DNA of 64,000 nt, taken from assembly GCA_963743595.1 (NCBI GenBank), contig CAVURW010000259.1, positions 100,539-164,538 on the forward strand, read 5' to 3'. Below the pieces are notes generated by a model. The model was not told the DNA's origin, did no database searches, and was given only the letters and a program-made list of their open reading frames with translations. Both the position numbers and the translations under genes were made by a program. Shown in pieces: positions 54,506 to 62,533 of this stretch. The DNA is from CAVURW01 sp963743595. GTDB lineage: Bacteria; Verrucomicrobiota; Verrucomicrobiia; Methylacidiphilales; UBA1321. Each line of letters opens with the position of its first letter. Position 1 is the stretch's first letter.

Positions 54506-54820
54506 ATGTTTTTCGCCATGAACCGCTTCAAGATCATCCCCGGCAACGAACGCGCGTTCGAGGAAGTCTGGACCAGCCGAGACTCGCATCTGGCCGGGGT
54601 GCCGGGCTTCGTCGAGTTCAACCTGCTGCGCGGCCCGGTGAAGGACGATCACGTGCTGTATTCGTCGCACACGATCTGGCGCAGCCGCGAGGACTTCGAG
54701 GCCTGGACACGCTCGGATGCGTTCCGCATGGCTCATCGCGGGGCCGGCGAGAACAAGCCCCTCTACATGGGGCACCCCGAGTTCGAGGGGTTCGAGGCGA
54801 TCCAGACAATCAAGTCTTAG
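54506..54820 (+). CDS. ABM-domain monooxygenase, HmoA/IsdG-like
   Basis: A 104-residue dimeric ferredoxin-like-fold protein of the antibiotic-biosynthesis-monooxygenase family, closest to heme-degrading HmoA-like members: MNRFKIIPGNERAFEEVWTS, VPGFVEFNLLRGP, YSSHTIWRSREDFEAWTRSD, then AHRGAGENKPLYMGHPEFEGF. It is intact. GGAGG upstream of the ATG at 54506 supports that start. Heme cleavage for iron release is the likely role, though quinol or other substrates are possible. Confidence 0.8.
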   Translation: MFFAMNRFKIIPGNERAFEEVWTSRDSHLAGVPGFVEFNLLRGPVKDDHVLYSSHTIWRSREDFEAWTRSDAFRMAHRGAGENKPLYMGHPEFEGFEAIQTIKS

Positions 54821-54912
54821 CCGTCTCAAAAACCTTGCAAGGCATCCACGGCGCTCCTACCTTCGGGGTGGTGGGCCGCCCTTCCGGACGACCCGCCATC
54901 CGTCTCTGAGGG

Positions 54913-54984
54913 CTATCGGCGGCTCAGTTGAACCCTGAGCCGCCACCCCCAGAACCGGAACTCGATCGCGATGCGGAATTGCAT
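54913..54984 (-). CDS. Probable 23-residue small protein
   Basis: An ATG at 54984 with GGAAGGAG six bases upstream opens a 23-codon frame ending in TAG at 54913. The peptide begins MQFRIAIEFRFWGWRL and ends SRR. It is rich in Arg and aromatic residues, alternating hydrophobic and basic. The strong ribosome-binding site is what makes it credible. A perfect hairpin (54918-54944) lies inside its 3' part. It is too short for usual gene finders. Confidence 0.5.
   Translation of the reverse strand: MQFRIAIEFRFWGWRLRVQLSRR
54918..54944. terminator. Perfect 10-base hairpin downstream of the monooxygenase
   Basis: Arms GGCGGCTCAG and CTGAGCCGCC with a seven-base loop, no T-run. It may end monooxygenase transcription or protect an RNA 3' end. 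It overlaps the 3' end of the small ORF on the other strand. Confidence 0.45.
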
Positions 54985-55021
54985 CGTTCTCTCCTTCCAG
55001 TTGTCCAGGCAAGAGCGCCGT

Positions 55022-55076
55022 GGACGGAAGCGGGTTACCCGGCATGTGTAATCATTCCGATAACCCGCTTCCGTCC
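55022..55076. repeat. Perfect 16-base inverted repeat after ymdB
   Basis: Arms GGACGGAAGCGGGTTA (55022-55037) and TAACCCGCTTCCGTCC (55061-55076) with a 23-base spacer, starting two bases past the ymdB stop codon. No T-run follows, so it could be a factor-assisted terminator, an mRNA-stabilising stem, or a dispersed palindromic element. Confidence 0.65.
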
Positions 55077-55077
55077 G

Positions 55078-55900
55078 CTAAGCGGCCGGCATCGTCTGCG
55101 ACAGGCGGCCGCCCATGCGGACCGGCTCGATCCGGCGCGCGAGGCCGGTGAGCGGCGTCGGTCTCGACGAACACGCCGCAGACCGTGGCCTCGCCTTCGG
55201 CCGGGGCCAGGCGCTCGCCGGGCATCTTGCGCCAGAAGCGCTGGCCGGCCGGCGTCCTTCTGCCATGCCGATCACGCTGTCGTAGTCGCCGCACATGCCG
55301 GCATCGGACTGGAACGCCGTGCCGCCGGGCAGGATCTGGTCGTCGGCCGACGGGCAATGCGTGTGGGTGCCGACGACCAGCGACACCTGGCCGTCGAACG
55401 AGTGGGCGAAGGCCATCTTCTCGCTGGTCGCCTCGGCATGGAGATCGGCGACGATCGCCTGCACCGTGCCGCCCAGCCGGTAGCTGCGCCAGCGCCTCGG
55501 CGGTGGCGCGGAACGGGCAGTCGAGCGCGTCCATGAACAGCCGGCCCATCGCCTGCAGCACCAGCGCGCTGCGGCCGTCCGGCAGCGTCACCAGCACCGA
55601 GCCGGCGCCCGGCGTGCCGGGCGGGAAATTCAGCGGGCGGATCAGGCGCGGGGTCTCGGCGATGTAGGGGATGATCTCCTTGCGGTCCCAGGCGTGGTTG
55701 CCCAGCGTGATCACGTCGGCGCCGGCGTCGAACAGCGCGCGCGCCATCTCGGGCGCGAGGCCGAAGCCGTGCGAGGCGTTCTCGGCGTTGACGATCGCCA
55801 GGTCGATGCTGCAGCGCCGTCGCGCAGCTCCGGCAGCGCGCGCGGCGACGGCCTCGCGGCCGGTGCGGCCGACGACGTCGCCGAGGAACAGGATGCGCAT
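55078..55900 (-). CDS. YmdB-family metallophosphoesterase, frameshifted
   Basis: Member of the YmdB/TIGR00282 group of calcineurin-like phosphodiesterases, which in some species hydrolyse 2',3'-cyclic nucleotides. Start MRILFLGDVVGRTGREAV at 55900. Metal ligands appear in GDVVG, LAIVNAENASHGFG, DVITLGNHAWDRKEI, then, after slips, AIVADLHAEATSEKMAF and VVGTHTHCPSADDQIL. The C-terminal tail (RRIEPVRMGGRLSQTMPAA) ends at TAG 55078. It follows the cyclo-ligase gene directly. Confidence 0.82.
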
Positions 55901-55905
55901 GCGGT

Positions 55906-56504
55906 CTACCGCTTCGTTCTGCGGTTGCAGCGGATGATGCCGCGCTCGGTGGCGACGGCGTCGAGGCGCGATGTCGTAGCGGGCCGACCGGCACCTCGTC
56001 CACTTCCTGCGCGGCGAAGGCGCAGCCGAGGCGCGAAGCGCGCCGGGCAGGGCGGCCAGGGTGCGGTCGTAATAGCCGCCGCCATAGCCCAGCCGGTGGC
56101 CGCGCCGGTCGAACGCCAGCAGCGGCACCAGCAGGAACGTCGGGCGCCATCGGCTCGCCGATCGGGCGCAGCGTGCCGAAGCGCTCCGCGCCATGACGTC
56201 GCCCGGCCGCCAGCGGCGGAACGTCAGCGGCTGGCCGCGCCTGCGGCGTCACCGGCAGCAGCGACCGGGTGGCCGCGATCGGCAAGCGCGTGCAGCAGCG
56301 GCCGGAGGTCGATCTCGCCGGCCAGCGGCCAGAAGCCGGCGACGACCGCGCCCGCCGGCGGCGGGCAGTCGCGCAGGACATGCGTCGGCCAGCGTGCGCG
56401 CCGCAGCCCGGGGTCGCAGCCGGCGCGCGGCGCGCGAGCGCCCGCGCCCGGGCCGCCGCGCTTCAGCGCAGTCGAGGATCGGAAGAAATGTGCGGAGCCG
56501 CCAT
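55906..56504 (-). CDS. 5-formyltetrahydrofolate cyclo-ligase, frameshifted
   Basis: Converts 5-formyl-THF to methenyl-THF using ATP. MAAPHISSDPRL begins at 56504, then after a slip come LADAC, PPLAAGRRHGAERFGTL and the family signature VPLLAFDRRGHRLGYGGGYY followed by DRTLAALPGA. The stop is at 55906. Position directly after 6S RNA and zapA is the conserved order in many proteobacteria, and this supports the assignment. Confidence 0.8.
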
Positions 56505-56655
56505 GGCCGTTGGCGTCTCATCCTCCCAGAGCCTGCTTGTGCAGGTGGGCGCCAGATACCGAGACCAGGATCCCGACAGAGCCAGCTCCCTGGGAGGATG
56601 CTTATTGGCCCAGGGGATGAATTGCCTGACGCACCCAGCAGCCCCGCCTGCTCTA
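56505..56655 (-). ncRNA. ssrS: 6S RNA
   Basis: Small RNA that mimics an open promoter and sequesters sigma-70 RNA polymerase in stationary phase. It sits between zapA and the cyclo-ligase gene, the classic ssrS position. Read leftward it contains TTCATCCCCTGGGCCAATAA, which resembles the corresponding E. coli 6S stretch (CCCCTGAGCCGATA). A long hairpin is closed by CATCCTCCCAG (56590-56600) and its perfect complement at 56519-56529, with TGCACAAGCA near the loop side. End points are approximate. Confidence 0.75.
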
Positions 56656-56656
56656 C

Positions 56657-56994
56657 CTAGGGCTGCTCAAGCTCCGCTGCAATGTCTTCCGCACGCTTGG
56701 CCAGCTTGCCGAGCCGCCGGTTCAGCTTGGCGTCGGGCGCCGCGCGCGTCGCCGGCCTCGCCGGCCGCCGGCCTGCGCCGCCTTCAGCGTCTTGCCCATC
56801 TCGTACAGATCGTCGGCCATCAGCAGCGCGGCCATCACCAGCATGCGCGACTCGCCGCTCTGGCCGGCCGACCGCCTTGATGCTGTCGATCCGCCGCTCG
56901 ACCTGCTCGGCCATCGCTGCAGATGCTGTTCCTCGCCGTCCTGGCAGCCGACCGTGTAGGCGTAGCCGTTGATGCGAACGGTGACCTGCGCCAT
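56657..56994 (-). CDS. zapA: Cell division protein ZapA, frameshifted
   Basis: Small FtsZ-bundling protein. MAQVTVRINGYAYTVGCQDG starts at 56994, continued after slips by MAEQVERRIDSIKAVG, ESRMLVMAALLMADDLYEMG and a C-terminal helix LGKLAKRAEDIAAELEQP with TAG at 56657. With slips removed the length is about 108 residues, normal for the family. It is followed by 6S RNA. Confidence 0.85.
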
Positions 56995-57018
56995 CGCGCG
57001 ATCCTTCTCCGGTTATGT

Positions 57019-57210
57019 TCAGGTCGGCGGCCCGTCGAGCGCCGCGCGCAGCTGCGCGATCAGCGCGTCGAGGCGCTCGGCGATTTCGGGCAGCGCGGCG
57101 GCGGCATCGGACAGCGCGGCGCCGGGCGTGCGGCGAGGGCGGCGATGCGCTCCAGCGCCGCCTCCAGCCGGTCCGCCGCCGCTTCCGCTTCGCCTGCCCG
57201 CGTCCGCCAT
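57019..57210 (-). CDS. Small coiled-coil protein upstream of zapA (DUF4164-like)
   Basis: A short helical protein of about 64 residues, frame interrupted (MADAGRR at 57210; ALSDAAAALPEIAERLDALI near the end). Small heptad-rich proteins of the DUF4164 type precede zapA in many alphaproteobacteria, which is the main reason for this call. Role unknown, perhaps in division. Confidence 0.5.
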   Translation of the reverse strand: MADAGRRSGSGGGPAGGGAGAHRRPRRTPGAALSDAAAALPEIAERLDALIAQLRAALDGPPT

Positions 57211-57305
57211 GCGTGGCTTCCGTTGCTGCCGTGTCCCGTGATGCAAGATCCGGATTCGCGAGACATTCTGAGACAGAAAGCCCGCAATACGAGGGAAGGT
57301 CAAGC

Positions 57306-57703
57306 ATGGCGGCGGGACCTGCCGTGATCGTCAACGGGCTGGATGATGCCGTCGCGGTGCTGCGTGCCGCGCGGGGCGCGCCGGTGACGCTGCTGTCGGC
57401 GCCGGCGCCGCGCTGTTCGCCGGCTGCCTGTGGTGGCGCGAGGTGGTGCGCCAGGCGCGCGAGCGCGTGCCCGGAGTGCCGCGCGCCGACGTGCTGGACT
57501 GCGCCGACGCCAGCGGCCTGGCGGTGTCGGCGCTGCGGATCGGCCAGCGTGCGATGGTGCTGCATGACGACGCGCCGGGCTACGCGGCGGTGGTCGCGAT
57601 CGCGGCGGAGCTGGGGGGCGAGGTGCTTGCGGCGGCGCCGGCGGCGCTCGATCTGGCCGAGCGCGGCGCGGCGCGGCAGCTGGAAGGCGTGGTTGCACGG
57701 TGA
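57306..57703 (+). CDS. Hypothetical protein, frameshifted
   Basis: Start MAAGPAVIVNGLDDAVAVLR at 57306. After a slip near 57410 the frame continues ARERVPGVPRADVLDCADAS, ALRIGQRAMVLHDDAPGYAA and LGGEVLAAAPAALDLAERGA to TGA at 57701. The pattern resembles small alphaproteobacterial proteins of unknown function near thiE. I cannot name a function. It is divergent from the small coiled-coil gene. Confidence 0.55.
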
Positions 57704-57762
57704 CAGGGCGGGGACCGTGGGCTAGCAGGCGCGAGCACCCACCGGATGGACGAGACGCCCTG

Positions 57763-58405
57763 ATGCCGGACGCGCCGGGCTTGCCGCCTGTATCTGATCA
57801 CGCCGCCGGCGCTGGATCCGGCGGCGTTCCGCGACCGGCTGGCCGCGGCGCTGGACGCCGGCGACGTGGCGGCGGTGCAGCTTCGGCTGAAGGACGTGGA
57901 CGACGACGCCTGGCACGCGCGCCATCGACGCGCTGCGCCCGGTGGCGCAGTCGCGCGAGCGTGGCGTTCCTGCTGAACGACCGCCCCGACCTGGTGCGCG
58001 AGACCGGCTGCGACGGCGTGCATGTCGGCCAGGACGACACGCCGGCGCGCGAGGCGCGCGCGATGATCGGCCGACGCGATGCTGGGCGTGACCTGCCACG
58101 CCAGCCGCGACCTGGCGATGGCGGCCGGCGAGGACGGCGCCGACTACGTCGCGTTCGGCGCGTTCTTCCCCAGCGCCAGCAAGGAGGTGACGAAACTCGC
58201 CGATCCGGAGATCCTGACCTGGTGGTCGGAGCTGATGGAGCTGCCCTGCTGCGCGATCGGCGGCATCACGCCGGAGAACTGCGGCACGCTGGTGCGGGCG
58301 GGCGCGGACTTCCTGGCGGTGATCGGCGCGGTCTGGAACCATCCCGACGGGCCGGCCGCCGGGGTGCGCGCGATGAACGCGGCGATCGCGGCGGCGGGCG
58401 AGTGA
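57763..58405 (+). CDS. thiE: Thiamine-phosphate synthase ThiE, frameshifted
   Basis: Joins the thiazole and pyrimidine moieties to make thiamine phosphate. Pieces in order: LYLITPPALDPAAFRDRLAA, VQLRLKDVDDDAW, FLLNDRPDLVRETGCDGVHV followed by GQDD, LGVTCHASRDLAMAAGEDGA, DYVAFGAFFPSASKEVTK and CCAIGGITPENCG, which carry the phosphate- and pyrophosphate-binding loops. At least four inserted bases break the 5' half; the 3' half from 58079 is clean. Its TGA overlaps the GTG of the next gene. Confidence 0.85.
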
Positions 58406-58859
58406 CCAGCATCTACGTCGACGGCGATGCCTGCCCGGTGCGCGAGGAAGTCTACCGGGTGGCGACGCGGCTGCGGCCTGCCGGTGTTCGTCGTGTCCAA
58501 CGGCTCGCGCCCGATCCGGCCGCCCGGCCTGCCCAACGTCAGCATGATCACCGTCGGCGAGGGCGCCGATGTGGCGGACGACTGGATCGCCGAGCGGATC
58601 GAGGCGGCCGATGTCTGCGTGACGTCCGATATCCCGCTTGCCGCGCGGTGCCTGGCGAAAGGCGCCCGCGCGGTGTCGAACACCGGGCGCGTCTGGACGC
58701 CGGACAACATCGGCAGCGCGCTGGCCGGGCGCGAGATCGGCCGGCATCTGCGCGAGATCGGCGTCGCGACCGGCGGCCCCGCGCCATTGACGAAGGCCGA
58801 CCGGTCGAACTTCCTCAACGCGCTCGACCGCGCCGTGCAGGCCGCGCTGCGCGGCCTAG
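58402..58859 (+). CDS. YaiI/YqxD-family (DUF188) protein, frameshifted
   Basis: PIN-like fold protein of the DUF188 family, about 150 residues, function not established. GTG start at 58402 gives TSIYVDGDACPVREEVYRVA, then after a slip PVFVVSNGSRPIRPPGLPNV, VTSDIPLAARCLAKGARAVS and LTKADRSNFLNALDRAVQAA. Its end at the CTAG of 58856-58859 is shared with the stop of the opposing glycosyltransferase. Confidence 0.82.
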
Positions 58860-59909
58860 ACGACCCGCAGCAGCGGCCGGACGCCGGCGGCCATGCGGTG
58901 ATAGAGCTGCACGTAGTCCTCGGCCATGCGCTGGGCGGTGAAGCGGGTTTCGAACTGGGCGCGCACCTCGGCGCGGTCGAGGTCGCCGAGCCGGTCGACG
59001 GCGGCGACGGCGGCGGCCTCGTCGTTGACGATGAAGCCGGTGACGCCGTCGCTCGATGATCTCGGGCACCGAGCCGGCCGGAAGGCGATCGTCGGCGTGC
59101 CGCAGGCCATCGCCTCGATCATCACCAGGCCGAACGGCTCGGGCCAGTCGATCGGCAGCAGCAGCGCCGAGCGCGCCGCTGAGGAACGCCGGCTTCTCGG
59201 CGTCGCCGATCTCGCCGATCATCTCGACGCCCGGCCCGTCGAGCATCGGCTTGATGACGCGTGTCGAAATACTCCTGGTCGACGCGGTCGACCTTGGCGG
59301 CGATCTTCAGCGGGATGCCGGCGCGTGCGCGCGATGGCGATGGCGCGGTCGGGCCGCTTCTCCGGCGCGATGCGGCCGAGGAAGGCGAGGTAGCTCGGCG
59401 CGCACCGGCTGCGGCGTCAGCAGGTTCACCGGCAGGCCGTGATGACGGTGCGCGACGAAGTTGGCGTTCGGCAGCGGCTTGCGCTGCGCGTCGGAGATGG
59501 ACACCACCGGCGCCTGCGTCAGATCGTACATCGCGGCGAGTTCCGGCAGGTCGAGCCGGCCGTGCAGCGTGGTCACCGACGGCGTCGCCGGCGCGCGTCA
59601 GCAGCGAGAACATCCAGTAGTCGAGATGGCTGTGCAGCACGTCGAACTCGCGCGGCCTCGCGGCAGACGCGTTCCATCTGCGTCATGTGCGGCGCGATCG
59701 GGTCGCGCAGGGTGCGGTCGAAGCGCAGCGCCGTCGGCCAGACGCTTTCGAGCCGGGCCGCGGTCTTCGAAGTCGCCGCTGGCGAACAGCGTGACGTCGT
59801 GACCCATCTCCACCAGCGCCTCGGTGAGGTAGGAGACGACACGCTCGGTGCCGCCGTAGAGCCGAGGCGGCACGGATTCAGTCAGCGGCGCGATTTGGGC
59901 GATACGCAT
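58856..59909 (-). CDS. GT4-family glycosyltransferase, frameshifted
   Basis: GT-B fold retaining glycosyltransferase. The ATG at 59909 gives MRIAQIAPLTESVPPRLYGG, with TERVVSYLTEALVEMGHDVT and LFASGDFE. The middle is scrambled by slips. The donor-site end is readable: VMIEAMACGTPTIAFR, then DGVTGFIVNDEAAAVAAVDR. The N-terminal YGGTERV pattern is typical of a clade that makes small soluble glycosides or polysaccharide. Acceptor unknown. Confidence 0.78.
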
Positions 59910-60282
59910 TGGGCTTCTGCACCTTTCCCGATTATCGAACGGCACCGGGCGATCGCCCGCTGGCCTAACGACGATGGAACCCGGCGGTTGGGGCGAAGAT
60001 CGGGCGTTTTTGCCCGAAATGCTGCCGGAATCGGCGCCGGGACTGCACGGTAACGGCCGCGCGATTAATCGTGCGATGTTGCGGAAGTTGATGGCTTGAT
60101 CTGCGGAGTCGTCTAAGCGTTCGAAAGATTACGCGCGAAACGGTCAGCCGGACTGACAATCGCGTGATGAGCGTGCCTCCCGTGAGCAGTCGACAGTGCT
60201 CGCCGCCGCCCCGGGATTGGTCAAACTTGACCAAGCTCCGTGCAAGATAATAGGTCAAATCTGACCAAGCGGGGCGTGGGCG
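59910..60282. other. Intergenic region with toxin-antitoxin operators at its right end
   Basis: About 370 bases without a gene. The left part has GGGC-GTTTTT-GCCC near 60001-60020, a weak stem. The right end holds two palindromes described separately. Nothing else is seen. Confidence 0.5.
60217..60266 (+). promoter_or_regulatory. Paired palindromic operators of the toxin-antitoxin operon
   Basis: TTGGTCAAACTTGACCAA (60217-60234) and a close copy TAGGTCAAATCTGACCAA (60251-60268) lie 34 bases apart and directly before the antitoxin start. Such repeated palindromes are the usual binding sites for antitoxin autoregulation, and the promoter should lie within or between them. Confidence 0.7.
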
Positions 60283-60533
60283 ATGGACACGGTTAATCTC
60301 TACGAGGCGAAGACGCAGCTTTCGGCCTTGGTCGAGCGTGCCGGCGGCCGGCGAGGAAATCATCATCGCGAAGAACGGCCGCGCGGTCGCGCGCCTCGTG
60401 CCGCTCGCCAAGCGCACGACGCCGCGTCCCGCTGGGCCGCTTCAAGGGTCAGTTCGGTGGTCGGCAAGGATTTCGACGCGCCGCTGCCCGAGGCAATGCG
60501 GTGGCGAAAGCCTTCCGCGGCGAGGCCGAATGA
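60283..60533 (+). CDS. Phd/YefM-type antitoxin, frameshifted
   Basis: Short antitoxin of about 80 residues. MDTVNLYEAKTQLSALVERA is the DNA-binding N-terminus. After inserted bases come GEEIIIAKNGRAVARLVPLA and a toxin-binding tail read as VVGKDFDAPLPEAM and AKAFRGEAE. It should repress its own operon through the palindromes upstream and neutralise the PIN toxin. ATGA overlap with the toxin. Confidence 0.82.
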
Positions 60534-60915
60534 GGCTGCTGGTCGACACGCACGTCTTCATCTGGGCCTGCGATGCGCCAGCGCGGCTGACGGCGAAGAC
60601 GCGGGCCAGTCATCGCCGAACCGGCGCGAACGACGTGTTCGTCAGCGCGGCATCGCTGTGGGAGATGGCGATCAAGGCCGCTCTCGGCGCGCCTGCGGTT
60701 CCCGATGGAGCGGATGGCGGACATCGTCGCCGAGATGGGATTCGAGGCCGCTGTCGATGACCATGCCGCATGCCCTGGAGGCGGGCGGCCTGCCGCGCCA
60801 CCACGATGATCCGTTCGACCGGATGCTGATCGCGCAGGCTAGGCTGGACGGCCTGGCGCTGGTGACGCTGGATCGGCAGTTCTCGCGCTACGACGTGCCG
60901 ATTTTCGAAGGCTGA
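60530..60915 (+). CDS. PIN-domain toxin, VapC-like, frameshifted
   Basis: Ribonuclease toxin of the PIN family. ATG at 60530 gives MRLLVDTHVFIWACDAPARL with the first acidic residue. Then NDVFVSAASLWEMAIKAAL with the conserved Glu, and after a slip the late acids in LPRHHDDPFDRMLIAQARLD and LVTLDRQFSRYDVPIFEG. Expected to cut tRNA or rRNA when freed from the antitoxin. One or two inserted bases break the middle. Confidence 0.82.
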
Positions 60916-60920
60916 CCGGG

Positions 60921-61966
60921 TCACAGCAGCTCGGCCGGCGGCAGCCACAGCACCTGGCCGATGCTGCGGGCGCCGCGCGGCGATCATCGCCAGCCGGTCG
61001 AAGCCCAGCGCGATGCCGGCGCAGGGCGGCATGCCGTGCGCCAGGGCGGCCAGGAAATCCTCGTCGAGCGGCCAGTCCTCGCCGCCGATGCGCGTGGCGG
61101 CGGGCGCGGTCCGCCACGAAGCGGGCGCGCTGCTCCGCCGGCGTCGGTCAGTTCGACGAAGGCGTTGGCGAGTTCGATGCCGCAGACGAACAGCTCGAAC
61201 CGCTCGGCGACGCGCGGATCGGCCGGGTCGCGCCGCGCCAGCGCCGCCTGCGCCGCCGGCCAGTGGGTCAGGAAGGTGGGATGCGCGCGGCCGAGCTGCG
61301 GCTCGACCCGCTCCAGCAGCAGGCGGAAGAACAGGTCCTCCCAGGTCTCGCCGTCGCGCAGCGCCGCGCCCGGCGGCGGCGGCCAGAGCGCGGCGGCGTC
61401 GCCGGCGGTGGCCAGCACGTCGGCGCCGACATAGCGGGCGAACGCCTCGGCCACGGTCAGGCGCTCGAACCGCGGCGAGGTCGGTCGTCGACGCCGCGGC
61501 AGGTCACACCGGCGGCAGCACGGCGCGCAGATAGCGCCTCCGTCTCGGTCCATCAGCGCGGCCATGCCGGCGCCCGGGCGATACCATTCCAGCATGGTGA
61601 ACTCGGGCGCGTGCAGCGCCGACGGCCTCGCCGTTCCGCCAGACGCGGGCGAGCTGGAAGATCGGCCCGGCGCCGCCCGCCAGCAGCCGCTTCATGGCGA
61701 ATTCCGGGCTGGTGTGCAGCCATAGCGGCTCGGCCGCGTCCGTCCGGGTGCAGCGCGCTCGGTGCGGAAGGCGCGCAGATGCACCTCCTCGCCCGGGCGC
61801 GGGCACGGCGTAGGGCGTTTCCACCTCCAGTGTAGCCGCGCGCGGCGAAGAACGCGCGCGTCGCCGCCGTCAGCCGCGCGCGGCGGCGCAGGAACGGCAG
61901 GCGGGCGGCGAGGCTTTCGGGGTGCCAGGGCGGCGTGGGCGTCAAGGGCTTACAGGTCGGCTTCAT
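60921..61966 (-). CDS. epmA: Elongation factor P lysine ligase EpmA (PoxA/GenX), frameshifted
   Basis: Class II lysyl-tRNA-synthetase-like enzyme that attaches beta-lysine to EF-P. Readable pieces: WHPESLAARLPFLRRRARL, LHTSPEFAMKRLLAGGAGPI followed by FQLARVWRNGEAV, MLEWYRPGAGMAALM, FELFVCGIELANAFVELTD and MPPCAGIALGFDRLAMIAAR, ending LPPAELL. These are motifs 2 and 3 of the fold, without an anticodon-binding domain, as expected for EpmA. The start is ATG 61966, overlapping the previous gene, or TTG 61945. No epmB or efp gene is in view. Confidence 0.78.
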
Positions 61967-62489
61967 TGACGACGGGCGTCGCGGCCTGCCCGCCCAGCTT
62001 GGCGCGGTTGCGGGCCGAGAACATCGATCCGCGGGCCGGCTGCAGCGGGGCGAACTGCCCGAAGCCGAGGCGGGCCGGCATGTCGTCGTACACCGCCTCC
62101 ATGCCGCCGCGCATGAAATAGGCCTCGTGCCAGAAGCCGGTGCCGCCGGAGGCGCGCAGAAAGTTCAGCCACCACTCGCGGTGCGGCGCCGAGCGCGACC
62201 AGGCTTCGAGCGCGTCGAAATCCCGCCAGTATTGCCGCATGCCGACATGCGGGGGCAGCAGGGAGAAGACGAAGTTTTCGTGCAGCAACAGACCGTCGGG
62301 CTTCTGTTCGACGGACTTCGCGATCTGCGGACCCAGGCCGAGCAGCGTGCGGATGCCCGACCAGGCGTTGACCCGCATGCCGAGGTAGATGACCACGAGA
62401 TCGGGGAATGCGGAGAGATCGACCGTCTGCCGGGAGACTTTGGTCAGGGGAGGCTCCTGTGTGCGGCGGCGATGGCAGTATATCAGCAT
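61950..62489 (-). CDS. DUF4188 domain protein
   Basis: A 179-residue protein, intact. It has the family pattern VVIYLGMRVNAWSGIRTLLG, a central MRQYWRDFDALEAWSRSAPH, then GGTGFWHEAYFMRGGMEAVY and ending near GFGQFAPL. The fold is ferredoxin-like, related to small heme or monooxygenase proteins, but the function is not known. The first 20 residues are poorly supported, and the true start may lie downstream of 62489. It overlaps the epmA start. Confidence 0.72.
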   Translation of the reverse strand: MLIYCHRRRTQEPPLTKVSRQTVDLSAFPDLVVIYLGMRVNAWSGIRTLLGLGPQIAKSVEQKPDGLLLHENFVFSLLPPHVGMRQYWRDFDALEAWSRSAPHREWWLNFLRASGGTGFWHEAYFMRGGMEAVYDDMPARLGFGQFAPLQPARGSMFSARNRAKLGGQAATPVVNEADL

Positions 62490-62499
62490 CGTAGGGTGG

Positions 62500-62526
62500 G
62501 CTTCAGCCCACGACGGGCAATCGACG
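62500..62526. repeat. Short palindrome GTGGGCTTCAGCCCAC
   Basis: Eight-base self-complementary arms in GGGTGGGCTTCAGCCCACG near 62495-62514, between the DUF4188 gene and the MFS gene. It resembles dispersed GC palindromes that occur in many copies in proteobacterial genomes. It could end MFS transcription. Confidence 0.4.
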
Positions 62527-62533
62527 ATCGAGC

